Source: Fructobacillus broussonetiae
GTDB taxonomy: Bacteria > Bacillota > Bacilli > Lactobacillales > Lactobacillaceae
Direction: 5' to 3'
DNA length: 64,000 nucleotides
Assembly: GCF_018437275.1 (NCBI RefSeq)
Contig: NZ_JAAMFK010000003.1
Location: 1 to 64,000, forward strand
Shown: piece by piece, positions 51,123 to 59,285 of the stretch
Numbering within the stretch: position 1 is the first letter of the stretch
How the letters are laid out: each line of letters begins with the position of its first letter
Notes under the pieces: model-generated
Seen by the model: only the letters and a program-made list of their open reading frames with translations
Told to the model about the DNA's origin: nothing
The model's database searches: none
Program-made: the position numbers and the translations under genes

Positions 51123-51888
51123 AAGGCTTGTCCAAAGGCTTTCCCGCCTGGTTCTTTTCCCAGTTCAGTTCGGCCTGTGTCTTTCTCAGATAGGATGGTG
51201 TTAGGTTGGCAACGTCTTCAACTGGCTTCGTCGTCTTTGCTAAGTCAACTAGGCCCGTTCCATCGGGCAGCGATTCATCTTCCGTCAAAATAATTGGTGA
51301 AAGGCGGGAAAGTTCTTCCTTGATGGCTTCTTCAAAGTGCATCCCGTCACCAACGACGATGAGCGATTCACCCACTTGTGCAACGAGGTCAAGCACCTCG
51401 TCGATTGGGTAGTGACCGTCTTCTAAGACGGTTTCATTGCCAAGGTAGGCACCGGCGAAGACATTGTCGTTTCGAGCGTCAAAAAGTGCCAAAACCAAGG
51501 AATCTTTTTTCTTGTGAACAAAAGGGGTCCCTTCGGCTAAATTCGTGTCCGCCTTTTTGACAGACCAGTTAGCCAATTGTACTTGGCGCGCCAAAGCTTG
51601 CAAGGAAGAGATGGCCAGCAACGGCTTGTTCAACGTGTCCGCAAGAACCTTACCAACCGTAACACCGATACGAAGGCCAGTGAAAGAACCAGGTCCCTTG
51701 GCGATGGCGATTTGATCTAAGTCCTGTAGCGTCCAACCTTCTTTTGCAAGAAGATCCTTAACGGCTGGCAAAAGGTCAACCGAGTGATTCTTTGGCTTAT
51801 TCGTTTGTACGGATGACAAAATCTGGCCATCTTCAGCCAAAGCAACCAAAAGTGGTTGATTACTGGTATCAATTGCAAGGACTTTCAT
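51106..51888 (-). CDS. tsaB: tRNA threonylcarbamoyladenosine biosynthesis protein TsaB
   Basis: 260 residues. ASKHA-fold partner of TsaD: LAIDTSNQPLLVALAED, KNHSVDLLPAVKDLL, and the family signature IAKGPGSFTGLRIGVTVGK. It lacks TsaD metal ligands, as expected. First gene of the operon tsaB-rimI-gnat-tsaD. Confidence 0.93.
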   Translation of the reverse strand: MKVLAIDTSNQPLLVALAEDGQILSSVQTNKPKNHSVDLLPAVKDLLAKEGWTLQDLDQIAIAKGPGSFTGLRIGVTVGKVLADTLNKPLLAISSLQALARQVQLANWSVKKADTNLAEGTPFVHKKKDSLVLALFDARNDNVFAGAYLGNETVLEDGHYPIDEVLDLVAQVGESLIVVGDGMHFEEAIKEELSRLSPIILTEDESLPDGTGLVDLAKTTKPVEDVANLTPSYLRKTQAELNWEKNQAGKPLDKPYVFEV

Positions 51889-51950
51889 GTGCCTTCCTCC
51901 AAAACGTCTGCTTTTCTTTATTTTACTAAAAGAAAAGTCTTATTCAAATA

Positions 51951-51978
51951 AAAAAGCCGCTGCATGCGGCTTTTTTTA
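51951..51978 (-). terminator. Terminator of ptsH
   Basis: AAAGCCGC/GCGGCTTT stem around TGCAT with a minus-strand T run. Confidence 0.85.
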
Positions 51979-51998
51979 TGTTCTAAGAATCGATTTGA

Positions 51999-52268
51999 TT
52001 ACTTAGCCAAACCTTCGTTACGCATCACTGTTGAAACAGCGTGGATAGCATCCTTGGCGTCATCGCCGTCGGCCTTAATCGTAACGTCTGCGCCATGGCC
52101 AACACCGAGTGACATCACACCCATGATTGACTTCAAGTTAACTTCCTTACCTTGGTATGAAAGTGTTACTTCAGCGTTAAACTTTGACGCTGCTTGAACA
52201 AGCAAAGTTGCTGGACGAGCGTGAATACCCGTTTCTGAAATGATGTTAAACTCTTTTTTTTCTGCCAT
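51999..52268 (-). CDS. ptsH: Phosphocarrier protein HPr
   Basis: 89 residues. The phospho-His lies in [14 protein letters not shown] (His16) and the regulatory Ser in [11 protein letters not shown] (Ser47 in this numbering). HPr carries phosphate from PEP via Enzyme I to sugar PTS, and as Ser-P-HPr is corepressor of CcpA. No ptsI follows, unlike most Firmicutes, so it is monocistronic and may act mainly in regulation. Ribosome site AAAGGAG. A cre-like site lies in its promoter. Confidence 0.94.
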   Translation of the reverse strand: MAEKKEFNIISETGIHARPATLLVQAASKFNAEVTLSYQGKEVNLKSIMGVMSLGVGHGADVTIKADGDDAKDAIHAVSTVMRNEGLAK

Positions 52269-52307
52269 GTTTTTTCTCCTTTTTGGAAAAGTCTTATCAA
52301 CGACTTT

Positions 52308-52336
52308 AGTTTATCAAAGCGCTTACAAAATAGCAA
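52308..52336 (-). promoter_or_regulatory. ptsH promoter containing a cre-like CcpA site
   Basis: TTGCTA (52331-52336), 17 bases, TAAACT (52308-52313). The spacer is TGTAAGCGCTTTGA (52314-52327, minus strand), one mismatch from the cre consensus TGWAARCGYTWNCA. CcpA bound there would repress ptsH. Confidence 0.6.
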
Positions 52337-52339
52337 GGG

Positions 52340-53365
52340 TTAATCACGGTCTAAGCCTTGAAATAATCGCCCGCCTGAGGCTTTTGCAAGCCGGTTGTTG
52401 TACGCTTTCCCCAATCCCATGTCGGGCATTGACTGCACGTATATTTTATCAATCTTGGCCTCATCATCAAAGTAACGCAAACCAGCGAACAAATTCTCGG
52501 AAGCTTGGTTGATGTTTCGCCCAAGTGACCAGGAAGCTTGGTTTTTATCCTTTAAGCTCCCCAGCAATTCTTCATCAGCCATGACCGCATCGCGTTCACT
52601 CAAGACCTCTTGGAGGTCGAACCAATCCAAGGGATCAAAGACGAAGACATCCTTGTCCGGTGCATAGTGCCGGTACTTCATCCCCGGCGCCTTCGGTGTC
52701 TGGTCAGCAGACAGTGCTTTCTTGCTGGTTCCATCAACGACTTCTTCACCCAAAACCTTCTCGAGGTCTTCTTGGCTGACAGCACCCGTTCTCAGAATTG
52801 TTGGCGTCTTTGCCGTCATATCAATAACGGTCGATTCCACCCCAACCTGGGTGGGACCATCGTCGATGATGCCAGCTACTTTACCGTCCATATCGTGTTG
52901 CACGTGTGCAGCGGTGGTTGGTGACGGCTTTCCTGACAAGTTAGCAGATGGCCCAACGATTGGGAAGCCAGTTTCCTTAATCAAGGTACGCGTCACTTCG
53001 TTTGCCGGCATGCGGACAGCGGCCGTTTGCAAACCACCGGTCACAAGCATGGAGACCTGTCCTTCCTTGATTGGAAGAATGATGGTCAACGAACCAGGCC
53101 AGAAAGCCGTCATCAAAGCAGTTGCCTTGTCTGAAATTTCAACGTAAGGCGTGAGCTGGACGATGTTTCCCACCGTCATGATTAACGGGTTATCCGCTGG
53201 TCGTCCCTTTGCGGCAAAGACTTTTTTTACGGCCTCGTCGTTTGTCGCATCCGCACCCAAGCCATAGACAGTTTCGGTCGGAAAAGCTACGACTTCACCT
53301 GCTTGTAGTAGTGCCGCGGCTTCCTGGATATCTTTTTTCTGATTGTTAAAGTGTTTCGTTTCCAT
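52340..53365 (-). CDS. tsaC: L-threonylcarbamoyladenylate synthase (TsaC/Sua5)
   Basis: 341 residues, the long Sua5 form. The YrdC domain (residues ~12-200) shows AFPTETVYGLGADATNDEA, KGRPADNPL, and TGFPIVGPSANLSGKPSPT; a C-terminal Sua5 domain follows a linker (APGMKYRHYAP). It makes threonylcarbamoyl-AMP from Thr, bicarbonate and ATP for t6A. Overlaps prmC by 20 bases. Confidence 0.94.
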   Translation of the reverse strand: METKHFNNQKKDIQEAAALLQAGEVVAFPTETVYGLGADATNDEAVKKVFAAKGRPADNPLIMTVGNIVQLTPYVEISDKATALMTAFWPGSLTIILPIKEGQVSMLVTGGLQTAAVRMPANEVTRTLIKETGFPIVGPSANLSGKPSPTTAAHVQHDMDGKVAGIIDDGPTQVGVESTVIDMTAKTPTILRTGAVSQEDLEKVLGEEVVDGTSKKALSADQTPKAPGMKYRHYAPDKDVFVFDPLDWFDLQEVLSERDAVMADEELLGSLKDKNQASWSLGRNINQASENLFAGLRYFDDEAKIDKIYVQSMPDMGLGKAYNNRLAKASGGRLFQGLDRD

Positions 53366-54338
53366 GAAGTTTCACTCGAATCATTCGATCTAAACCTGCC
53401 AGGTCCTTTTTCAACTGAACCTCGGCAGTTGGTAATGCCTCTTTAAAAATTTTAGTTAAGGCCGCCCCTTGGTCGTAACCAATTTCAAAGTAGGCACGAC
53501 CATTTTCAGTAAGATGGTCAGCCAATTGGACGGCCATCTTCTCGTAGAGTGCAAGCCCCTTATTGTCGGCGTATAAAGCTAGGTCCGGTTCGTAAGAAAC
53601 GACCGACTCGTCCATCTCGCTTTGTCCATCCTGTCGGATGTAGGGCGGATTGGAGACGATAACGTCGAACCGTTGGCCATCAAAGGCAGCAAACAAATCC
53701 GACTCTTCTAGTTCGACTCTTGCTTGCAAGCCAAGCTTCTTCCGGTTTTCAAAGGCAATCGCCAAAGCCGGACGGGAAATGTCGGCGGCGGTCACCTGAA
53801 GCTCTGGGCGTTCGTCAGAAAGCGTCAAAGCAATGGCCCCGGAACCCGTTCCGACGTCCAGCAAGGTTGGATTCTCCGCCAAAATCGGTTCTTTTTTCAA
53901 ATCATTCAGCACCCAGTCGACTAAGAGTTCTGTTTCGGGTCTTGGAATCAAGACCCGTTCGTCGACGAGAAAGTCGCGCCCGTAAAAGGGCGCTTCCCCG
54001 ATGATGTACTGAGCTGGGCGGTTCTTAACGAGGGCAGCCACCCAGTTCGGCCAGCGAGCGGCCAACCAATCCGGCATCGTGCGCGTCAAGTTTGCTCGAA
54101 GCATACCGTAGTTGACTTTTAGCGCGCCCGTTAACAAGAAATCAAGGTTGTCGAGCGTTTCCTCTTCGTCTTTACCTGCAGCGACTATCTCAGCCAAGGC
54201 CCACTTTCGCGCTTCTAAAAGCGAAATCGACGGATTCTTGGCAGAGGCGCGACTCGTGCGGCCAACCTGACGTTGAAAACGGCCCTTGCCGTTTTCATTC
54301 AAAGACGGCATCTTGTGTTGTTCTACATCTTCAGCCAT
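53346..54338 (-). CDS. prmC: Peptide chain release factor methyltransferase PrmC
   Basis: 330 residues. The SAM motif is LLDVGTGSGAIALTL and the catalytic motif VSNPPYIRQ (NPPY). It N5-methylates the Gln of the GGQ motif in release factors, fitting its position right after prfA with a one-base overlap. The N-terminal ~40 residues are a basic, Ser-rich extension (GRFQRQVGRTSRASAKN) beyond the usual ~280-residue length. Confidence 0.94.
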   Translation of the reverse strand: MAEDVEQHKMPSLNENGKGRFQRQVGRTSRASAKNPSISLLEARKWALAEIVAAGKDEEETLDNLDFLLTGALKVNYGMLRANLTRTMPDWLAARWPNWVAALVKNRPAQYIIGEAPFYGRDFLVDERVLIPRPETELLVDWVLNDLKKEPILAENPTLLDVGTGSGAIALTLSDERPELQVTAADISRPALAIAFENRKKLGLQARVELEESDLFAAFDGQRFDVIVSNPPYIRQDGQSEMDESVVSYEPDLALYADNKGLALYEKMAVQLADHLTENGRAYFEIGYDQGAALTKIFKEALPTAEVQLKKDLAGLDRMIRVKLHGNETL

Positions 54339-55417
54339 TATTGTTCGTTCAAGGCAGCCAACTTTGCTGTCTGTTCGGCCAAGACCAAGGCATCGATAAT
54401 TTCACCAAGATCACCACCGATGATGCGGTCCAACTTGTTCAAGGTCAAACCGATGCGGTGGTCCGTTACACGGTTTTGTGGGTAGTTGTAAGTCCGGATA
54501 CGTTCTGAACGAGCACCTGAACCAACGGCCGTCTTACGCTGTTCTGCGTATTCGGCCTCGTTTTCTTGTGCGAAGTGGTCATATACACGAGCGTGCAAGA
54601 CCTTCCAGGCCTTGGCTCGGTTTTGCTGCTGAGAACGTTCATCCTGCATAGCAACCGTGATTCCAGTTGGTTCGTGGGTCAAACGAATGGCAGACGACGT
54701 CTTGTTAACGTGCTGTCCACCGGCACCAGATGCGCGGTAAACGTCTTCACGAACGTCTTTTGGATCAATCAAACTATCTTCATCCACCTCTTCGAATTCA
54801 GGCATGATTCCAACCGTCGCCGTTGACGTGTGCACACGTCCCTGCGTTTCGGTTGCCGGCACACGCTGAACACGGTGGGCACCAGATTCAAACTTCAACT
54901 TGGAGAAGACCTTATCACCGGTAATCATGGCAGCGACTTCCTTGTAACCACCAACTTCGGTCGTCGTTTCATCGATAATCTGAAGTGACCAACCCTGATT
55001 TTCACAGTAACGACGGTACATCCCCAAAAGGTCAGCCGCAAAGAGTGAGGATTCATCCCCACCGGCGGCACCTCGGATTTCCATGATGATGTTCTTATCA
55101 TCGTTTGGATCCTTCGGAAGCATCAAGAGCTTGAGCTTTTCTTCCAGTTCTTCACGTTCAGGCTTTAAGTTAGCCAAGTCTTCCTTGGCCAATTCACCCA
55201 TTTCATCATCGGAAAGCATTTCTTCGGCATCTTCAATCCCAGAAACGACATCCTTGTATCGCTGGTAAGTTTCCACCGTTTCACGGATGGATCCGGCTTC
55301 CTTTGAGAGCTTCATGTAGTTTTGGGAATCCCCCATCACTTCGGGGTCCGCAAGCATTTGGTTTAATTCGTCGTAGCGATCTACAACGGATTGAATTTGT
55401 GCAAAAATTGGATCCAT
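54338..55417 (-). CDS. prfA: Peptide chain release factor 1
   Basis: 359 residues. Stop-codon recognition motif PAT lies in [14 protein letters not shown], and the peptidyl-hydrolysis GGQ lies in [17 protein letters not shown]. Reads UAA and UAG. Second gene of the tdk-prfA-prmC-tsaC operon, a conserved Firmicutes order, and substrate of the PrmC encoded next. Confidence 0.97.
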   Translation of the reverse strand: MDPIFAQIQSVVDRYDELNQMLADPEVMGDSQNYMKLSKEAGSIRETVETYQRYKDVVSGIEDAEEMLSDDEMGELAKEDLANLKPEREELEEKLKLLMLPKDPNDDKNIIMEIRGAAGGDESSLFAADLLGMYRRYCENQGWSLQIIDETTTEVGGYKEVAAMITGDKVFSKLKFESGAHRVQRVPATETQGRVHTSTATVGIMPEFEEVDEDSLIDPKDVREDVYRASGAGGQHVNKTSSAIRLTHEPTGITVAMQDERSQQQNRAKAWKVLHARVYDHFAQENEAEYAEQRKTAVGSGARSERIRTYNYPQNRVTDHRIGLTLNKLDRIIGGDLGEIIDALVLAEQTAKLAALNEQ

Positions 55418-55420
55418 TAT

Positions 55421-56020
55421 TTACTCCTTCTCGTTATCCATCATTGTTAAGTCAGGATGGAACCAGTGGTAGCGGCAGGTTGGCTTGTAAGCTTCATCGC
55501 CACCAATCTGGATTTGGCTTCCTTTATATTGCGGTTTACCATCAGCAAAACGCAACTGCGTTGTCGCCTTGCGACCACAAAATGAACAGATGGTTTTCAT
55601 TTCAACCAACTTGTCGGCCATTTCAAAAAGACGTTTTGAACCTTCGAACAAATTGTTGAAGGCATCTTGCCTCAATCCAAAGGTCATAACCGGCTTATTC
55701 AATTCGTCGACAACATATGCCAGTTGATCAACTTGCTCCTTGGTCAAGAACTGGGCTTCATCAACTAAGACGGCCGCCAAGTCGTGGTGGTCGACTTCGT
55801 TCTTGATCATATCAAACAAGTTCGTGTCTGGCTCGATGACATGGGCCGGACGTTTTAAGCCGATGCGTGAAGCAATCATACCCTCACCGTCACGGTCGTT
55901 AATCAGGGGTGTCAACAGTAAGACATGTTTCCCTTGTGATTCATAATTATGGGCGACTTTTAAAATTTCGATTGATTTTCCGGAGCCCATTGCCCCGTAT
56001 TCAAAGTACAACTGTGCCAA
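55421..56020 (-). CDS. tdk: Thymidine kinase
   Basis: 199 residues. P-loop in FEYGAMGSGKSIEIL, the DEAQFLTKEQV Walker B region, and the zinc-binding Cys set (CSFCGRKA and TCRYHW) with the lasso substrate site. Salvages thymidine to dTMP. First gene of the operon, 3 bases upstream of prfA. Divergent from murT. Confidence 0.95.
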   Translation of the reverse strand: MAQLYFEYGAMGSGKSIEILKVAHNYESQGKHVLLLTPLINDRDGEGMIASRIGLKRPAHVIEPDTNLFDMIKNEVDHHDLAAVLVDEAQFLTKEQVDQLAYVVDELNKPVMTFGLRQDAFNNLFEGSKRLFEMADKLVEMKTICSFCGRKATTQLRFADGKPQYKGSQIQIGGDEAYKPTCRYHWFHPDLTMMDNEKE

Positions 56021-56156
56021 CTAAGTCCACCCCACTCTTCCTTAATATACCAATCCATTATAGCAATTTTTAGAGGCCTTTACGATGGGCCAGACCAATT
56101 TGTCAAAATTGCTTGTAGTCGTGTTAAAATAAGTGATTAGAAAAGGAGGGCGTTTC

Positions 56157-57515
56157 ATGACATTGAAAAGCCAATTGGCCAAGTTCACGGCCCAATCATC
56201 TCACTTTGTCTTGCACGATATCTTGAAGCGAGGCGGAACATCTTTGCCAGGTAAGCTGGCGGTTACCATCGACCCAGACGTTTTGTCGTCGGTGCAAGCC
56301 GACTTTGACCTTGTCGTTGTAACTGGGACGAACGGCAAGACGCTGACAACCGCCCTCATCACCCGTATTTTGAAGGCCGGGGGTTACTCCGTCATTACCA
56401 ATCCATCCGGTTCCAACATGGTACAAGGAGTTGCAGGTACGCTTTTGACTACTAAGGTCAAACCCTCACCAAATGGTAAAAAGCCCATCGCCGTATTGGA
56501 AGTTGACGAGGCGAACGTTTTGTCACTGACAAAGGCCATCAAGCCAAAGTACTTCGTGTTATCCAACCTCTTCCGTGACCAAATGGATCGTTACGGTGAA
56601 ATCTACACGACCTACGACAAAATCATCAACGGAATCAACGAGGCGCCTGATGCAACCGTCATCATGAACGCCGATTCACCCATTTTGGCTCGTGGAACCT
56701 TCAAGAACAAACGTCTCTACTTTGGTTTTGACCACGTGAAGGAAGAAGACTACAAGGACTTGAAGGCCCCAACGAACACGGATGGTATTTTAAGCCCAAC
56801 GGACAACTCCGTTTTGCACTACAACTTCATCACCTACGCCAACTTGGGTAAGTATTTCTCAGTGACCGACAACTTTGCTCGTCCCGATTTGGACGTTGCG
56901 GTGACTGACTTAACGGAGCTGACGCCAAAGTCCTCTGCTTTCTCAATCGATGGCCACCCATACGAAATTGCCATCGGTGGTTTGTACAACATCTACAACG
57001 CCCTGGCTGCTTACACGGTTGGTAAGGCCTTTGATGTGACACCAGATGAAATTAAGATTGCTTTTGAAGAAAACAAGCAAATCTTTGGTCGCCAAGAATC
57101 ATTGAAGATTGGGGACAAAGAATTAACCATCTTGTTGATTAAGAATCCAGTTGGTACCAACACAGTTATCGACATGATGGAAACCGAAAAAGATCCCTTC
57201 ACCTTCCTCGCCATGTTGAACGCCAACTACGCTGACGGAATCGATACGTCATGGATTTGGGACGCCGAATTCGAACGCTTGCACGATTCCAACATGCAAG
57301 CCGTGATGACAGGTGGTGAACGCTACAAGGACATCACTGTTCGTTTGAAGATGGCCGGTTATGACATCAAGGAAACGTTCCCAAAGACGGAACAAATCAT
57401 CGATGCCATCGAAGAAGCCCCAACGAAGAAGGTTTACCTTGCTGCTACTTACACGGCCATGCTTCAAGTGCGTGCCGTGTTGATGGACAAGGGCTACATC
57501 AAGGAGGAGTTCTAA
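56157..57515 (+). CDS. murT: Lipid II isoglutaminyl synthase subunit MurT
   Basis: 452 residues from ATG 56157, with AAAGGAGGG upstream; an earlier GTG lacks a ribosome site. Mur-ligase P-loop VVTGTNGKTLTTALI, the VLEVDEANV motif, and a C-terminal DUF1727 domain (LLIKNPVGTNTVIDMM). Usual MurT proteins carry a four-Cys zinc ribbon in the middle; here that segment (SVLHYNFITYANLGKYF) has no Cys. With GatD it amidates the D-Glu of lipid II to D-isoGln. Stop and gatD start overlap by one base. Confidence 0.92.
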   Translation: MTLKSQLAKFTAQSSHFVLHDILKRGGTSLPGKLAVTIDPDVLSSVQADFDLVVVTGTNGKTLTTALITRILKAGGYSVITNPSGSNMVQGVAGTLLTTKVKPSPNGKKPIAVLEVDEANVLSLTKAIKPKYFVLSNLFRDQMDRYGEIYTTYDKIINGINEAPDATVIMNADSPILARGTFKNKRLYFGFDHVKEEDYKDLKAPTNTDGILSPTDNSVLHYNFITYANLGKYFSVTDNFARPDLDVAVTDLTELTPKSSAFSIDGHPYEIAIGGLYNIYNALAAYTVGKAFDVTPDEIKIAFEENKQIFGRQESLKIGDKELTILLIKNPVGTNTVIDMMETEKDPFTFLAMLNANYADGIDTSWIWDAEFERLHDSNMQAVMTGGERYKDITVRLKMAGYDIKETFPKTEQIIDAIEEAPTKKVYLAATYTAMLQVRAVLMDKGYIKEEF

Positions 57516-58246
57516 TGACGGAATACAAGTTGAATTTAGCACACCTCTATGGTGACTTAATGAACACCTACGGCGATTACGGAAACATTATCGCCCTGCG
57601 TTACTATGCCAAGCAAATCGGCGTTGAGATTGATGACCAACTGATTTCGTTGAACGATTCTTTCGACCCGGACGCCTTTGACTTTGTCCTCTTCGGTGGT
57701 GGTCAAGATTACGAAGAAACCATCGTGGCAAAGGACCTTGTCGGCAAGAAGGACGGATTGAAGAAGTACATCGAAAACGATGGACCACTTTTGGCTGTCT
57801 GTGGTGGTTTTCAACTGCTCGGGCACTACATGGAAATGGCCGACGGTGAACGTGTTGATGGCATCGGGATCATGGACCACTACACCACCAATATGACAAA
57901 CGATGAAGTGCATGCCGAAAAAGGCAAGCGTTTGACCGGGGACATCGTGATTAAGAACAACGAAACCGGCGAAACCTACCACGGCTTTGAAAACCACCAG
58001 GGACGAACGTTCTTAGGTAAGGGTGAGAAAGCCCTTGGGACGGTCACTCAAGGTCAAGGAAACAATGGAATGGATCAAAGCGAAGGGGTTATCTACCACA
58101 ACGTATACGGTTCATACTTCCACGGTCCTATCTTTACGCGTAACGGTAACTTGGCCAAGCGCGTCTTGGCCACGGCTTTGGAACGCAAGTACCCGGACGT
58201 TGACTGGTTTAAGAAGCTCGAAGGCGTTAAAGCCGAAACATTTTAA
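57515..58246 (+). CDS. gatD: Lipid II isoglutaminyl synthase glutaminase subunit GatD
   Basis: 243 residues, CobB/CobQ-like class I glutamine amidotransferase. Nucleophile Cys in LLAVCGGFQLLGHYM, oxyanion region LFGGGQDYEE, and the His in GSYFHGPIFTRN. It supplies ammonia to MurT. Encoded directly after murT and followed by a terminator that also starts the 495-bp repeat. Confidence 0.94.
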   Translation: MTEYKLNLAHLYGDLMNTYGDYGNIIALRYYAKQIGVEIDDQLISLNDSFDPDAFDFVLFGGGQDYEETIVAKDLVGKKDGLKKYIENDGPLLAVCGGFQLLGHYMEMADGERVDGIGIMDHYTTNMTNDEVHAEKGKRLTGDIVIKNNETGETYHGFENHQGRTFLGKGEKALGTVTQGQGNNGMDQSEGVIYHNVYGSYFHGPIFTRNGNLAKRVLATALERKYPDVDWFKKLEGVKAETF

Positions 58247-58253
58247 GTAAATG

Positions 58254-58284
58254 AAAAAGTCCGCGCCGAGGGCGCGGGCTTTTT
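58254..58284 (+). terminator. gatD terminator
   Basis: AGTCCGCGCC/GGCGCGGGCT stem with GAG loop and T5. Confidence 0.9.
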
Positions 58285-58287
58285 GCT

Positions 58288-58337
58288 TGTCCTAAACGAC
58301 CTCAATTGTTTGAAAATCTTTTCGGCCGTGGTAAACT
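58288..58337 (+). promoter_or_regulatory. Promoter of unit A RNA with upstream CCTAA box
   Basis: GTCCTAAACGACCT (58289-58302), then TTGAAA (58310-58315), 16 bases, TAAACT (58332-58337) with an extended TG. The same box family recurs upstream of the convergent peptide gene. Confidence 0.65.
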
Positions 58338-58343
58338 ATGTAC

Positions 58344-58458
58344 GAAAAGAGGAGAGTTAATCCTCTTCTCGGATAAAGCCGCCCAAGGCGGTGGCAAGTT
58401 ATAGTGGCGACGGACAACCATCATCACCCGCTAAAGCGAGATGGTTGCCCGTTTTTTT
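58344..58458 (+). ncRNA. Structured RNA of unit A, convergent with the peptide gene
   Basis: About 115 nt. Hairpins: AGAGGA/TCCTCT (58348-58369), GCCGCC-CAA-GGCGGTGGC (58378-58395), and a terminator CAACCATC/GATGGTTG with inner CGCTAAAGCG and T7 (58412-58458). Its terminator lies immediately beyond the stop codon of the 49-residue peptide, so its 3' part is antisense to the 3' UTR of that mRNA, as in TxpA/RatA-type type I systems. No frame with a ribosome site is seen within it. Confidence 0.7.
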
Positions 58459-58606
58459 AGTTCTTGTCGTGCAACGACATTAACTTCTTCATGATCCGTT
58501 CCATCTTAATGGCCAGGTTTCCCAAGCGCACCAAGGTGTCGTACCAATCCCAAAAATCGGGCATGGCGTTCCTTTCAATCGGAATCATGCCCATGAATTT
58601 CTCCAT
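58457..58606 (-). CDS. Amphipathic peptide of unknown function, 49 aa (unit A)
   Basis: Starts MEKFMGMIPIERNAMPDFW. AAAGGAGGTAAG lies 5 bases before the ATG. Residues 18-45 (FWDWYDTLVRLGNLA, then IKMERIMKKLMSL) form a textbook amphipathic helix with hydrophobic residues every 3-4 positions and a net basic end. There is no signal peptide or true membrane segment. The unit B copy differs at six residues, mostly conservative (Y22F, L28W, M35L, E36D, K41M, M43L), suggesting selection at protein level. It may be a membrane-active toxin or regulatory peptide. I know no family. Confidence 0.72.
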   Translation of the reverse strand: MEKFMGMIPIERNAMPDFWDWYDTLVRLGNLAIKMERIMKKLMSLHDKN

Positions 58607-58662
58607 AGGCCTTACCTCCTTTTGTCGGTCAACGCCACCGTCTCGGCTTCTTTATCGCCACC

Positions 58663-58741
58663 ATCATAACGAGTCGTTCAAATAGAACCGACAAAAGAGT
58701 CCAAAAATTGTCGATTAGGTCACGATATTGTCCTAACTGAC
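58663..58741 (-). promoter_or_regulatory. Promoter region of the unit A peptide with inverted CCTAA boxes
   Basis: A TATGAT -10 (58663-58668, minus strand) lacks a clear -35. Upstream, GATTAGGTCA (58713-58722) and TCCTAACTGAC (58731-58741) form an imperfect inverted repeat conserved in unit B, as expected of an activator-dependent promoter. Confidence 0.5.
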
Positions 58742-58748
58742 ACCTATA

Positions 58749-58779
58749 CAAAAAGTCCGCACCTTGGCGCGGGCTTTTT
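58749..58779 (+). terminator. Duplicated terminator at the start of unit B
   Basis: AGTCCGC-CC/GG-GCGGGCT stem, a diverged copy of the gatD terminator. Confidence 0.8.
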
Positions 58780-58782
58780 GCT

Positions 58783-58832
58783 TGTCCTAAACGACCTCAT
58801 TTGTTTGAAAATCTTTTCGGCCGTGGTAAACT
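58783..58832 (+). promoter_or_regulatory. Promoter of unit B RNA with upstream CCTAA box
   Basis: GTCCTAAACGACCT box, TTGAAA (58805-58810), 16 bases, TAAACT (58827-58832); identical to unit A. Confidence 0.65.
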
Positions 58833-58838
58833 ATGTAC

Positions 58839-58953
58839 GAAAAGAGGAGAGCTAACCCTCTTCTCGGATAAAGCCGCCCAAGGCGGTGGCAAGTGATATT
58901 GTTGACGGACAACCATCATCACCCGCTAAAGCGAGATGGTTGCCCGTTTTTTT
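58839..58953 (+). ncRNA. Structured RNA of unit B, convergent with the peptide gene
   Basis: Same three hairpins as unit A. In the first, changes in the loop (GAGAGCTAACCCTC versus GAGAGTTAATCCTC) keep the stem paired. The terminator and CGCTAAAGCG loop are unchanged. It faces the 3' end of the unit B peptide gene. Confidence 0.7.
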
Positions 58954-59101
58954 AGTTCTTGTCGTGCAACGACAGTAACATCTTCATGATTCGATCAAGC
59001 TTAATGGCTAGGTTTCCCCAGCGTACCAAGGTGTCGAACCAATCCCAAAAATCGGGCATGGCGTTCCTTTCAATCGGAATCATACCCATGAATTTCTCCA
59101 T
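58952..59101 (-). CDS. Amphipathic peptide of unknown function, 49 aa (unit B)
   Basis: Paralogue of the unit A peptide with identical residues 1-21 and the same tail LHDKN. The helix reads FWDWFDTLVRWGNLA then IKLDRIMKMLLSL, slightly more hydrophobic and with an extra Trp. AAAGGAGGTAAG precedes the ATG at the same distance. Four synonymous and six amino-acid-changing codons separate the copies. Retention of both frames argues for function. See unit A for possible roles. Confidence 0.72.
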   Translation of the reverse strand: MEKFMGMIPIERNAMPDFWDWFDTLVRWGNLAIKLDRIMKMLLSLHDKN

Positions 59102-59157
59102 AGGCCTTACCTCCTTTTGTCGGTCAACGCCACCGTCTCGGCTTCTTTATCGCCCCC

Positions 59158-59237
59158 ATGATAACGGGTTGGTCAAATCATTTCGCTAAAACAGATGAAA
59201 ACTTGTCGATTAGGTCAAGAAAATGGCCCTAACTGAC
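59158..59237 (-). promoter_or_regulatory. Promoter region of the unit B peptide with inverted CCTAA boxes
   Basis: TATCAT -10 near 59158-59163 (minus strand) with GATTAGGTCA (59208-59217) and CCTAACTGAC (59228-59237) upstream, as in unit A. Confidence 0.5.
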
Positions 59238-59242
59238 ATCCC

Positions 59243-59276
59243 AAAAAAGACCGCAGTCAACACTGCGGTCTTTTTA
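59243..59276 (-). terminator. Terminator of kimA
   Basis: AAAAGACCGCAG/CTGCGGTCTTTT stem, minus-strand T run. Confidence 0.9.
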
Positions 59277-59285
59277 TTTACAAAC

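Larger units (their letters stand above)
58254..58748. repeat. 495-bp tandem repeat, unit A
   Basis: Every landmark recurs exactly 495 bases later in unit B: terminator, CCTAA box, RNA promoter, three hairpins, peptide stop (58457), peptide start (58606), ribosome site and upstream box. Unit A begins at the gatD terminator, suggesting that the duplication took that terminator with it. Divergence is about ten percent, mainly in spacers. Confidence 0.9.
58749..59243. repeat. 495-bp tandem repeat, unit B
   Basis: Second copy of unit A in the same orientation, ending at the kimA-side terminator. The RNA hairpins and peptide frame are intact. Spacer bases differ more than coding bases. Confidence 0.9.
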
